Position numbers and translations under genes: made by a program. Positions 1 through 8,173 of a DNA stretch of 64,000 bases are shown in pieces. The notes below the pieces were generated by a model that did not search any database, was not told the DNA's origin, and was given only the letters and a program-made list of their open reading frames with translations. Origin of the DNA: Acrocarpospora macrocephala (GTDB lineage Bacteria > Actinomycetota > Actinomycetes > Streptosporangiales > Streptosporangiaceae); assembly GCF_009687865.1 (NCBI RefSeq), contig NZ_BLAE01000036.1:62001-126000 (forward strand), in the 5' to 3' direction. The stretch's first letter is position 1. Every line of letters begins with the position of its first letter.

Positions 1-92
1 GTGGACCGGTCGGTTCCCAGCGCATCGGCTAAAGACTCTTGGCTGTAACCGAGCGTCCGCCGACGCTGGGCAAGGTCTTGCCGTCTGGTCAT
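1..92 (-). CDS. XRE-family helix-turn-helix regulator, N-terminus only (cut by window edge)
   Basis: An ATG at 90-92 on the minus strand opens a reading frame that runs off the left edge. It is preceded by a good ribosome site (AGGAG, 5 bases upstream). The 30 visible residues include RRRTLGYSQESLADALGTDR, which has the first helix and the Gln-Glu-x-Leu-Ala recognition pattern of XRE/Cro-type DNA-binding domains. It is divergent from the biosynthetic-looking run that begins at 261 and shares a 168-base intergenic region with it, so it is a plausible regulator of that run (inference). Nothing is known of the rest of the protein. Confidence 0.75.
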   Translation of the reverse strand, partial: MTRRQDLAQRRRTLGYSQESLADALGTDRS

Positions 93-260
93 CAGATCTC
101 CTGGGCACTGTCGGCCAAGGTCAGCGTAAGCGATGCGCCAGCGATGACCACTGGATGCGAGGCAAATGCCACAGAGATGCCCCATCCGCGCCCTGGCTCG
201 GCCGTGCCGATCGGGAGTTGGCTGGAGCGCGGCACACCTGACAACGACAGGAGCTGGTCG

Positions 261-1493
261 ATGGCCTCCACCCAGCACCAAACGGCCACACCCGCAGAAC
301 TCACCCATTCTGATATGGACTGCCGCTCGCTGCGGACAGGTGAGGCGGACGGGTTCTTTGCTGACCTGATGACCGGATTCGCCCCCAGCGATGTGGCATC
401 AATGGTGGTCACACATGTGCTGCCGGGCCAAATGGACTTCTTGGCAGCGCTGAACCGGATCGCTGCCGTGGCCGCGGTACTGCCCAAGCCCAAGTCCGCC
501 GACCACGCCACCCTGGAGGAAGTGGCCAGTCGTTACCAATGTGACGTCCTGTCCCGTGGCCGCTTCGCCGACCCCGGCTGGCTGGCCACCTATCTGGTCG
601 ACCGAGCGGCCGGAAGACGGCTGGTGCTGGCCGACATCGGCGGCTACTACGCGCCTGCCCTGGCCGCAGTCTGCTCGGCCATGCCAGGGACGATCGCCGG
701 CGTTGTAGAGGACACCGAGAACGGACTCCGCCGCTATCTCGCACTCGGCGCGCTGCCTTGCCCCGTCTACAGCGTGGCCCGAAGCCCGCTCAAAGAACCC
801 GAGGACCGACTCGTCGGCGAGGCGATCGTGTTCTCCATCGAATCGCTGCTGCGAAAGCTCGGCCAAGTCCTGGCGGGACGACGGGCGTGCGTACTGGGGT
901 TCGGGAAGATCGGTGCGGGTGTCGCCGCCGCACTGCACGCCCGCCACGCCCAGGTGAGCGTGGTGGAAACCGACCCAGTCCGCCACGCCCACGCCATCTC
1001 GATCGGGTACGGATCCGCGCCGTTGCCCTGCGCGCTGGCAGCCGCGGACCTGGTGGTCTCCGCCACCGGCAGCCGCGCCATCGGCGTTGAGCATCTGGGG
1101 ATGCTGCGGGAGGGCGCAGTCCTGGCCGGGGCGACCTCCGCCGATGACGAGTTCGACCTGACCGACCTGCACAGTCCCGCTACCGGATTCACCCATGAGG
1201 CACTCGTCGATGGCGCTGTCCGCTACCGCCAGGACGGCCGCTCGTTTGTCCTGCTCGGCAACGGCAACGCGGTGAACTTCCTGCACACCTCGGCGCTCGG
1301 CCCGGCGATCCACCTCATCAAGGCCGAGATCGTCGCGGCGATGGCTCGGCTGGCCGCCGAGCCGCATGAGCCGGGTCTGTACGAGGTGCCCGGCGACACC
1401 CGTACCCGCATCGCCGCCGCCTGGGTGGAAGCCTTCCGCCCGCACATCGCAAGGGCTGTTGGGGTGGCAGCGGAATGGGCGGCTCACCGGTGA
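261..1493 (+). CDS. S-adenosylhomocysteine hydrolase-like NAD-binding protein
   Basis: About 410 residues. The ATG at 261 is chosen over the longer frame from 39 because AGGAG lies 6 bases upstream and the extension looks non-coding. The central and C-terminal parts follow the adenosylhomocysteinase fold: a Rossmann motif (ACVLGFGKIGAGVAAALHAR), an acidic residue after beta-2 (VVETDPVRHA), ADLVVSATGSRAIG, and a GNGNAVNF segment like the family GxPVNF signature. The N-terminal substrate domain is poorly conserved. I do not see the canonical adenosine or homocysteine residues, and it is shorter than AhcY. It may therefore be an NAD-dependent enzyme of the same fold acting on another substrate. 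It overlaps the next gene by 19 bases. Confidence 0.8.
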   Translation: MASTQHQTATPAELTHSDMDCRSLRTGEADGFFADLMTGFAPSDVASMVVTHVLPGQMDFLAALNRIAAVAAVLPKPKSADHATLEEVASRYQCDVLSRGRFADPGWLATYLVDRAAGRRLVLADIGGYYAPALAAVCSAMPGTIAGVVEDTENGLRRYLALGALPCPVYSVARSPLKEPEDRLVGEAIVFSIESLLRKLGQVLAGRRACVLGFGKIGAGVAAALHARHAQVSVVETDPVRHAHAISIGYGSAPLPCALAAADLVVSATGSRAIGVEHLGMLREGAVLAGATSADDEFDLTDLHSPATGFTHEALVDGAVRYRQDGRSFVLLGNGNAVNFLHTSALGPAIHLIKAEIVAAMARLAAEPHEPGLYEVPGDTRTRIAAAWVEAFRPHIARAVGVAAEWAAHR

Positions 1494-2113
1494 TCATCGC
1501 AATCGAGGGTGTGAGCTGCTCCGGAAAAACTACGTTGGCGACGAGGCTGGCGGACCCTTTCGGCTGGCAGGTGGTCCCGTGCTACTACCACGTTGCCGCT
1601 GACCCCGGGCTTCTGGGCGAGCCGCTTGCCACAAGCGAGGACGAACAACTCGCGGCGCTCACGGCGCATCTACTCGTCGAAGCCGAACGCCGCCACCGGG
1701 CCGACGCCGCGCTGGCCCGTGACGGCGCTGTCATCCTCGATCGCAGCATCGACACTCTGCTGGCGCACCTGACCGCCGTCGGCCAGCTCCAGGGGCTCGA
1801 TGTCCCGGCCACCGTGTCTCGCGCACGGACCTTGATCGACCAAGCCGTGTCGGCCGGAACAGCTGTGGTACCCGATCTAACTCTCCTCTTGATCGCAACG
1901 CCTACGGCCTTGGCCACGCGCGGCGTGACCCGCCCGGACGTGCCGCGCCTCTACTACGACCCGAACTTCGCCGCGCACTTCAACCAGTATTTCGCCGACC
2001 CGATCTCGCCGCGCTGCATGCGATTGGACGCTAACGCCGACCCCGCCGCGTTGCTCTCCACGGCTCGCACCGCGATCAGTCGGACCGCTGGCATTCTGGC
2101 TGAGGAGGCGTGA
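1475..2113 (+). CDS. P-loop nucleotide kinase, thymidylate-kinase-like
   Basis: 212 residues. The N-terminus carries a Walker A loop (IAIEGVSCSGKTTLATRL, near residues 8-25). A DRS motif (VILDRSIDTLL, near residue 90) sits where dTMP kinases have DRY/DRF. RPDVPRLYYDPNF near residue 150 looks like the lid/arginine region. The length fits dTMP-kinase-type enzymes, but overall similarity seems distant, so the phosphate acceptor (nucleotide, sugar or other) is unknown. The start overlaps the preceding gene and the stop overlaps the next one (GTGA), so it is translationally coupled inside the glycosyltransferase run. A GTG at 1490 is an alternative start. Confidence 0.72.
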   Translation: MGGSPVIIAIEGVSCSGKTTLATRLADPFGWQVVPCYYHVAADPGLLGEPLATSEDEQLAALTAHLLVEAERRHRADAALARDGAVILDRSIDTLLAHLTAVGQLQGLDVPATVSRARTLIDQAVSAGTAVVPDLTLLLIATPTALATRGVTRPDVPRLYYDPNFAAHFNQYFADPISPRCMRLDANADPAALLSTARTAISRTAGILAEEA

Positions 2114-3012
2114 TCGTGTACGCCTTCGGACTCTGTGTCGATGAGCGGTATCTACTCCCGGCACTGGTGACCTTGGAGTCGCTGGCCAGGGTGCTGCCGA
2201 CTGCGGACCGGCGTGATGCCGCAGTGCGTGTGCTGACCCTGGACTTGACCCGCCAGCACGCCGCCACCATGGCAGACCTCGCCACCCGGTTCGGGTTCGG
2301 ATCGTTCGACCTGCGCTGGGCTCGTCCCGCCGCCACAGCGGTGATGGCGGACACCGCCTACATCACCGTGACCGCATGGCTGCGATTCCAGTTCACGCCC
2401 GCCTTCGTCGGCCGCCCCTACCTCATCTACGTCGACGCCGACACCTTGGTGATCGACGACATCTCCACTCCCCTGGATGGGCTGCCCGCCGATCGGCTGG
2501 GACTGGTCACCGACGAGTTCGCTCCCACTGTGGGAAGAGGCCAAGCCCTCCCTCGGCTGACACACGATCGTCCTGAGCTGGCAGGCCGCCCCTACTTCAA
2601 CGGAGGCATGTGGTGGGCACCCACCGCGATGCTGGCCGCGGTGCGTCGCGGCGTACGCAACGCCTTGAAGACCGGGCGCCGCTACATATTCCACAACGAT
2701 CAAGACGCGCTGAACCTATGGCTGCTGGCCGACGGCTCGGTTCACGCCGTGCCCCGCCGATTCAACACCTTCGAACTGGCACGGTTCCTGGAGCGCAGCG
2801 ACTGGCCGCACCGCTACACGCCGCGTTCCCGGACCCCAAACGCCACCGATGCGGCCCTGTTGCACTTCGTGGGCAGCGCCAAACCGTGGCTTCCATCGAC
2901 CCCGGTCACCCAGCATGTGCGGTTGTACCGCAACCACATGAACGCCACCCTGCGACAGATCCAGCGGCTCGGTGACCTCAGCTTCGATGCCCCTCGCTGG
3001 AGACGTCGGTGA
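2110..3012 (+). CDS. Glycosyltransferase family 8
   Basis: 300 residues, GTG start coupled to the previous stop. All GT8 hallmarks are visible: the metal-binding DxD (LIYVDADTLVIDD, near residue 110), a substrate loop with FNGGMWWAPTAML, HNDQDALNLWL, and the C-terminal HFVGSAKPW motif. GT8 enzymes are retaining transferases of galactose, glucose or GlcNAc from nucleotide sugars. There is no signal peptide or membrane segment, so it acts in the cytoplasm. The acceptor is unknown. It is the first of three different glycosyltransferase families (GT8, GT2, GT4) in this run, which implies an assembled glycan or glycosylated small molecule. Confidence 0.87.
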   Translation: MIVYAFGLCVDERYLLPALVTLESLARVLPTADRRDAAVRVLTLDLTRQHAATMADLATRFGFGSFDLRWARPAATAVMADTAYITVTAWLRFQFTPAFVGRPYLIYVDADTLVIDDISTPLDGLPADRLGLVTDEFAPTVGRGQALPRLTHDRPELAGRPYFNGGMWWAPTAMLAAVRRGVRNALKTGRRYIFHNDQDALNLWLLADGSVHAVPRRFNTFELARFLERSDWPHRYTPRSRTPNATDAALLHFVGSAKPWLPSTPVTQHVRLYRNHMNATLRQIQRLGDLSFDAPRWRRR

Positions 3013-3899
3013 TCGCACTTGCTGGCAGGTTCATCGTCGACGCTGCCTGCCGGGCTCTTCTCGGTGCGCCAGCAGTCCGAGCAAATCAGCTCTCCGCGAC
3101 GCCGAGCACGGCCGTCTACCGCGTCATCCTCACCAACCGGCAGATCCACGACAGCGTGATCATCAAGGTGTACGCCGGACGCGCTCAATGGAAGGCCAGC
3201 AAAGAACACCTCATCCTGGCCGAGCGGTCCGGTTGCCCCGCGTTCGGTGTACCGGACGTGGTAGCCAGCGGCCCGATACCCCGTCACGACCTGACCGCGC
3301 TCGTCCTGACCGACATCGGCCCCCACACCCTCCACCAGACCATCAGCGACGGCGTCCGCTCCCGCCGAGACGCATTGCGACTGCTTGGGCAGCTCCTCAA
3401 CGCGTTCCATCATGATCCTGGCCGCAGAGCGGACCGTACCCGAACCCAGATCGTGACCCAGCTGGCCTTGGACGTGCGCAAATTGCGCGACCGATTGCCC
3501 GAAGAGGTGCTCTGGCGGGTGCGGCCAAGTCTTGATCGGCTCTGCCGTCCCGCCGCCCAGCAGAATGTCGTGAGCTGCCACGGTGACCTGCACTTCGGCA
3601 ACGTTGTTCTCCGGACCGCTAACGCACTCCCGCATTTGATCGACTTCGAGCAGGCCACCGACGCACCCGCCGAGTACGACCTCGCCCAAACCGCGGTCAC
3701 TACCGACGCACTCGCACCCGACGACCTCGCCAGCCTGATGACCGGCTACCTCGGCCCGACATCGCGTGGCCTGCTCACCGACCTGATCGTCTTCCACACA
3801 CTGCGCGGCTGGTGGTGGGCGGCGCGGCAGGAAGATCGCGACGTCGCCCTGTGGCAAGACCGTCTCATCCAAGTCCTCGACCACTACACGCGACCTTGA
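3009..3899 (+). CDS. Aminoglycoside phosphotransferase (APH)-fold kinase
   Basis: 296 residues, GTG start overlapping the preceding stop (GTGA). The catalytic loop SCHGDLHFGNVVL (near residue 190) and the metal-binding segment LIDFEQATDAPAEYDLAQ are the Brenner and DFG-equivalent motifs of the APH/choline-kinase superfamily. An N-terminal VIIKVYAG carries the ATP-binding lysine. The family phosphorylates hydroxyls of aminoglycosides, sugars, choline or homoserine. Inside this cluster it is more likely a biosynthetic or self-protection sugar kinase than a primary-metabolism enzyme (inference). The substrate cannot be read from the sequence. Confidence 0.82.
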   Translation: MIALAGRFIVDAACRALLGAPAVRANQLSATPSTAVYRVILTNRQIHDSVIIKVYAGRAQWKASKEHLILAERSGCPAFGVPDVVASGPIPRHDLTALVLTDIGPHTLHQTISDGVRSRRDALRLLGQLLNAFHHDPGRRADRTRTQIVTQLALDVRKLRDRLPEEVLWRVRPSLDRLCRPAAQQNVVSCHGDLHFGNVVLRTANALPHLIDFEQATDAPAEYDLAQTAVTTDALAPDDLASLMTGYLGPTSRGLLTDLIVFHTLRGWWWAARQEDRDVALWQDRLIQVLDHYTRP

Positions 3900-3932
3900 C
3901 CAAAGCGGCCATCCTATGAAGGGGAGACCGGC

Positions 3933-4673
3933 ATGAATGAGCCGATACCCGAGGTGTCCATCGTGATCCCGGCCTACAACGAGGAACGCTACCTGCCCCA
4001 GTACCTGCCCACCGTGGTAGCCGCGCTGCGGCACTGGGAACAGGCGACCGGCGGTCGTGGCGAGATCATCGTGGTCGACAACGCCAGCACCGACGCCACC
4101 GCCAAGATTGCCGCCGCCCTCGGGGCTCGCGTCATCCTCGAACCCCAGCAGGGGATCGGCCGAGCCCGTAACACGGGCGTCACCGCAGCCTGCGGTGACC
4201 ACCTAGTGTTCATCGACGCCGACGTGGACTTCCCGGTTGAGGGCATCGATGCCGCGATGCGGCACCTGGCCTCTGGGGCCTGCGTCGGCGGGACGATCCC
4301 CGCCCTGTACGAGCCGACCAAACTCGGCGCCCGGCTACTGGTAGCCGCCTGGGCCCTCTACCGCCGGCACTTCGGAGGCGCCCAGGGCGTGACCCAGTTC
4401 TGCACCCGGGACGCGTTCTTTACGCTGGGCGGGTATCGAAGCGAGTTGTTCATGAGCGAAGACGTCGACTTCTTCGCCCGCCTGATCCGCCTCGGCCGCC
4501 GACGACAAGCCCCGGTCGTCTACCTCACCCACCTGCGGGTCCGGCCGTCGCTACGCCGGTTCGAGCGATGGTCCAGCTGGCGCATGATCTGGCGGGCCAA
4601 CCCGATCACCGCCCGGCTGTTCCTGACCTCCCAGCGGTTCTGGCGGCCCTGGTACGACACCACGGTCCGCTGA
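3933..4673 (+). CDS. Glycosyltransferase family 2
   Basis: 246 residues, preceded by GGGGAGA 8-14 bases upstream of the ATG. It begins VSIVIPAYNEERYLPQYL and carries VVDNASTDATAKIAA, the RARNTGV segment and the DxD-type FIDADVDFP, all classical GT2 (GT-A fold, inverting) features. MSEDVDFFARLIRLGRR supplies the ED catalytic-base region. There are no transmembrane helices, so it is not a polyprenyl-phosphate glycosyltransferase of the membrane type. It lies 33 bases after the APH-fold kinase and before the PIG-L deacetylase, within the same run. Confidence 0.88.
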   Translation: MNEPIPEVSIVIPAYNEERYLPQYLPTVVAALRHWEQATGGRGEIIVVDNASTDATAKIAAALGARVILEPQQGIGRARNTGVTAACGDHLVFIDADVDFPVEGIDAAMRHLASGACVGGTIPALYEPTKLGARLLVAAWALYRRHFGGAQGVTQFCTRDAFFTLGGYRSELFMSEDVDFFARLIRLGRRRQAPVVYLTHLRVRPSLRRFERWSSWRMIWRANPITARLFLTSQRFWRPWYDTTVR

Positions 4674-4702
4674 ACGACATCTCACATTGGAGGAACTCCG
4701 CC

Positions 4703-5593
4703 GTGGACCGGTTACTTCCGACTCCTGATGCCATCGGCGTCTACACCTTCCCCGACGACCTGGCCACCGCCCATCGCACCCATCAGGAGCAACTCGCCAG
4801 GCGTCGCAACCATGGGGACAAGACGATCATCGAGATCACAGCCCCGTACGACGGGCAGCCGTACCTGATCGAGCAGCGTCACCCAGCCGGACATCCAGTC
4901 GTGGTGATCGAACCCCACCACGACGACCTGGCGCTCTCGGCGAGCGGCCTGTTCCTCACCCAGACTCGTCCGCTGACCGTGGTGACCGTGTTCAGCCGCT
5001 CGGCCACCGCGCACGCCTCTGTGCGTGCTCAGCATCCGGGAGAGGAGTCGATCTCCAGGCTCCGTGCGGCCGAATCCACCCAGGCGCTCCGCCCGCTGCA
5101 CGGCAATCAGCGGTGGCTTGGCTATCACGACGCCGAGGCCCCCTACCAGCCGTACGAGGCCGACCTCCTGGACCAAGTTGTCGCCGACCTGGAACCGGCC
5201 CTTGCGGAACTGGGTGACTGGCGCGAAGCCGAACTCCTCGCCCCTGCCGCGGTCACCCGCCACCCCGACCACCTCCTGGTCCACGACGCCGCGCGACGGC
5301 TCGGCTGCCGATGGTTCTGGGAAGATTCCGCCTTCTGGCAGACCTACAGCCTGTCCTCCGACGATCAGCACCTGTTCGCCGCACGCGTCGGCGACACGCT
5401 CGTCGCCGAAGTCGTCGACATCACTGATGTGCTACTCGACAAGCTCACGCTGCTGCACCTGTACGCCTCCCAATTGCAGCCGCTGTCAGCCATGTACAGG
5501 CCGATACGTCACGCCTGGACCGTCGCGCAGTCCGTCCATGGCACCAGTCGAGACCTCTTCGCGGAACGCTTCTACCGAATGGCCCCGCGATGA
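4703..5593 (+). CDS. PIG-L/LmbE-family N-deacetylase
   Basis: 296 residues from the GTG at 4703. This start is supported by GGAGG about 10 bases upstream and avoids the 105-base overlap of the longer frame from 4568. The zinc site is visible: VIEPHHDDLALSASGLFL (the PHxDD motif) and RHPDHLLVHDAARRLG (the HPDH pair). PIG-L enzymes remove N-acetyl groups from GlcNAc-type sugars, as MshB does in mycothiol synthesis and as deacetylases do in aminoglycoside and glycopeptide pathways. Beside GT8, GT2 and GT4 genes this suggests that the product contains a free amino sugar (inference). The stop overlaps the next start (ATGA). Confidence 0.85.
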   Translation: MDRLLPTPDAIGVYTFPDDLATAHRTHQEQLARRRNHGDKTIIEITAPYDGQPYLIEQRHPAGHPVVVIEPHHDDLALSASGLFLTQTRPLTVVTVFSRSATAHASVRAQHPGEESISRLRAAESTQALRPLHGNQRWLGYHDAEAPYQPYEADLLDQVVADLEPALAELGDWREAELLAPAAVTRHPDHLLVHDAARRLGCRWFWEDSAFWQTYSLSSDDQHLFAARVGDTLVAEVVDITDVLLDKLTLLHLYASQLQPLSAMYRPIRHAWTVAQSVHGTSRDLFAERFYRMAPR

Positions 5594-6669
5594 CGTCTCC
5601 TCCGGCGGGAGCCGTACTCGGAACAGTGCTGTTCGCCTGGCGGCGGATCCCGCCGCCGTTCCTGATCGGCGGCGCCGAGGTCTCCCAGCAACTGCTCGCC
5701 GAGCAGTTCGCCGCCGCGGGCTGGCGAACGCTCTACCTGGCCTCACATGGACCCCCATGGGCAACAACCTCGATGCTGCCGTCGATACTGGACCATCTTG
5801 ATCGCTCCGCCCTCGCCTACGACTACCAGGCTGGCAGCAGAGAGCTCCGCTACGTCGCCAACGGCATTCACATCCGCGTCGTCGCCCAGGACGTGTTACT
5901 GAAAGTGCTCGCTACGACGCTGCGGGAGGACAAACCCGACCTCGTCATCACCTCCCAGGAAGGCTCGGCCGAACTCGCCGCCCACGCCCGGACCAAGACG
6001 AAAGTCGCGGGCTGGCTGCACTCGGTCTCGAACACCGGCATGCACGTCCTGAACGGTAAGCCCCACTACGCGCTGGCAACCTCCCGGTTCGTCCTGTCCC
6101 AGACACCGTCCACGCACGCGGCTGTGCTCTTCTACCCGCCGTTCCGGCCGCCCAGCGAGCCCTCGGGGTCGCCCGACGCAGATCTGCTCATGATCAACCC
6201 GGTTCCGGCCAAAGGCGCCACGCTATTGCACCGGCTCGCCGAGCTTCTCCCGGACCGGCGCTTCACTCTGGTGGAAGGCTGGTGGGACACCGCAGCCGAC
6301 TTCGCCTGTCACCCCAACGTCACCTACCTGCCCCGCACCTACGACCCCCACGAAATGACCGCCCTATATCGGCGTCACCGGTTGCTCCTGGTCCCCAGCG
6401 TGGTCGACGACGCCTTTCCCCGGGTGATAACCGAAGCCGCCCTGGACGGACTGCCCGCCATCGGCTCCACCCGGGGCGGCATCGGCGAGGCTATCGGTGA
6501 CCCCACGCTCCTCGCCCCACCCGATCAGCATGCCGCCTGGATCGCGTTGATCCGAAACCTCACCCAGGACCGGCTTGCCGAACTGGCCGATCAGGCGCAC
6601 CGCCGGGCCATCCCGCTGGCCCGCTCCTGCCTTCCGGAACTGACCGCCGCCGGCATCATCGGGACGTGA
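5590..6669 (+). CDS. Glycosyltransferase family 4 (GT-B fold)
   Basis: 359 residues, ATG coupled to the deacetylase stop. The N-terminus has the GT4 glycine-rich acceptor loop (FLIGGAEVSQQLLAEQFAAAGW). The C-terminal half has LLLVPSVVDDAFPRVITEAA followed by LPAIGSTRGGIGEAIGD, the E-x7-E nucleotide-sugar motif region with the first glutamate replaced by aspartate (D-x7-E). Retaining transfer from a nucleotide sugar is expected. The pairing of a GT4 with a PIG-L enzyme recalls MshA/MshB of mycothiol synthesis, but the extra GT8, GT2 and kinases do not fit that pathway. The last 14 bases overlap the convergent gene. Confidence 0.85.
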   Translation: MTSPPAGAVLGTVLFAWRRIPPPFLIGGAEVSQQLLAEQFAAAGWRTLYLASHGPPWATTSMLPSILDHLDRSALAYDYQAGSRELRYVANGIHIRVVAQDVLLKVLATTLREDKPDLVITSQEGSAELAAHARTKTKVAGWLHSVSNTGMHVLNGKPHYALATSRFVLSQTPSTHAAVLFYPPFRPPSEPSGSPDADLLMINPVPAKGATLLHRLAELLPDRRFTLVEGWWDTAADFACHPNVTYLPRTYDPHEMTALYRRHRLLLVPSVVDDAFPRVITEAALDGLPAIGSTRGGIGEAIGDPTLLAPPDQHAAWIALIRNLTQDRLAELADQAHRRAIPLARSCLPELTAAGIIGT

Positions 6670-7741
6670 ACGCCGCCCTCACCACGTCACGGTGGGCGGT
6701 CCACCACTGCAGTAGCCGCTCCCCGGACTCCCACAACCGATCAGGCCCGTGATCACCCTTGTCGTAGTGCCACTGCAACTGCCAGAAGTCGGTCAGCCGC
6801 TTCCACCACAACCGCTCGACCGCATCCACCAAATCCTCATCGGCGATCGCCACCTGTGAACGATATCCAGCGGTGAAAGCCGCTACCCGCTCCAGATCCA
6901 AGCGGCCATGGTCAGTGGTGAACTGCACCTGGGCGGTACGGACGACCTCCTCCCCGTACGGGCGGACTCCAAGCCGATCCCAATCCAGCACAGCCACGAC
7001 CGCCCCGTCCCGCCACAGCAGATTGAGCGGCTGCAAGTCCCCATGGGTCCAGCCCACCGGACCCAGAGCGAGATCATCACCCGGAGCTTCACCGGCACAC
7101 TCGGCGAGCAGTTCCTTGCGCTGCCGCAACGCCTTAAGCGTGGCGGCGTCGAACACGTCCAGTTCCTCCCGGGTAGCGATGATCTGGAGGAATCGGTCGG
7201 CCTCCGCCAGCGCCGCGTTGGCGGGCGTCACCTTTGTCCGCGGCCGATCCCCCACGGGGCCCAATCCGACGCCAGGGGCGGCCAATGCCTGGTGAAATCG
7301 CCCGACAAGCCTACCGAGATCGGCGGTTTCATTGACTGTCAGCTCCGCCCCTGGGTGGTGGCTCCCCTCAGCCCAGGGCAGAACGCAAAAGCCACGACCA
7401 TCGATCTCGGCCACCACATCTCCGGAGACAGCGGCACGCGGGGCACAGACCGGAAGCCCAGCATCCGCCAGCTGACGCACAACGGTCAGGCTGCGCCGAG
7501 CCTTCGGCACCGGAACGTCGATGATCTCCTTGATGGCCAGCACTCCGACCCCGGTGCTCACCCGCCAGTTGCGGTTCATCATCCCCGACGGCAGAAACAT
7601 CGCACCGCGTACAGAGCCCAGGTTGAACGCTTGAGCGACCTGCATCAGGTCGTACTCACCTAGTTCGGACGCTGGCAAGTCAGGATGCTCCGTGGTCACC
7701 TTCGGAAGGTTACGCAATCCCCAGACTCGCCATCCTGCCAA
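6656..7741 (-). CDS. APH-fold kinase, homoserine-kinase-II-like
   Basis: 361 residues if the ATG at 7741 is used. A GTG at 7699 is an alternative start that would give 347. The catalytic loop is WTHGDLQPLNLLW (near residue 230) and the metal loop is VVAVLDWDRLGVRPYGEE. LAIKEIIDVPVPKARR carries the ATP lysine and GFCVLPWAEG the hinge region. Length and motifs resemble the homoserine kinase type II / APH group. It is convergent with the GT4 gene and overlaps its end, so it may be a separate unit or a resistance/tailoring kinase of the same system. The substrate is unknown. Confidence 0.8.
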   Translation of the reverse strand: MAGWRVWGLRNLPKVTTEHPDLPASELGEYDLMQVAQAFNLGSVRGAMFLPSGMMNRNWRVSTGVGVLAIKEIIDVPVPKARRSLTVVRQLADAGLPVCAPRAAVSGDVVAEIDGRGFCVLPWAEGSHHPGAELTVNETADLGRLVGRFHQALAAPGVGLGPVGDRPRTKVTPANAALAEADRFLQIIATREELDVFDAATLKALRQRKELLAECAGEAPGDDLALGPVGWTHGDLQPLNLLWRDGAVVAVLDWDRLGVRPYGEEVVRTAQVQFTTDHGRLDLERVAAFTAGYRSQVAIADEDLVDAVERLWWKRLTDFWQLQWHYDKGDHGPDRLWESGERLLQWWTAHRDVVRAAFTSR

Positions 7742-8173
7742 TCCGCATGCTGGTCGGTGTCACCCGCGCCAACTCGACCAGGCCCCTGCGAACCCTCCAG
7801 CACTGCCAGGCCTCGCCTTGTTCCTTGCGGAAACACTGAGGGACACCGGGCCTGGACAGGGAGCCGTCTGTCCTCATAGCACCGATCCAGTGGAATGCTG
7901 AAGATCCGCGACGCACGCTCCACATAATCTTGGGCAGCGTGTTTTCGATCTTTCTGGCGATAGCACCCATGAGTTTTGACGTCCGGCCCCACACTTTGCT
8001 AACTTCATCCTGCACCGAGGACGTGCGCGAGGTGGCGAACTCACCCGGAATGAGTCGCGATGCTATCCGCAGGGTGCGATGCCCAGTTCTCGCCGTTCTT
8101 CCTTATTCACGCTGTCGTTGCGATCTACCAACGCGGCCGTAGTCCGGGGTACGCGCTGCGAGATGGGGATCTT
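7742..8173 (+). other. Intergenic stretch without a supported gene
   Basis: About 430 bases between the kinase start and the likely start of the orphan gene at 8174. A 101-codon minus-strand frame (7710-8015) overlaps the kinase 5' end. Its composition is not clearly non-coding, but it has no recognisable family or ribosome site. The local G+C is visibly lower than in the glycosyltransferase run. I see no hairpin or repeat that I would call. Confidence 0.4.

Noticed and set aside
5590-6669. GT4 plus PIG-L as mycothiol genes (MshA/MshB)
   Set aside because: The neighbourhood (GT8, GT2, two APH-fold kinases, SAHH-like protein) does not fit mycothiol synthesis, and MshB/MshA are normally not clustered this way.
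7710-8015. Minus-strand 101-codon frame upstream of the APH-fold kinase
   Set aside because: It has no ribosome site and no recognised family, and it overlaps the start of the kinase. It was left as intergenic rather than called as a gene.
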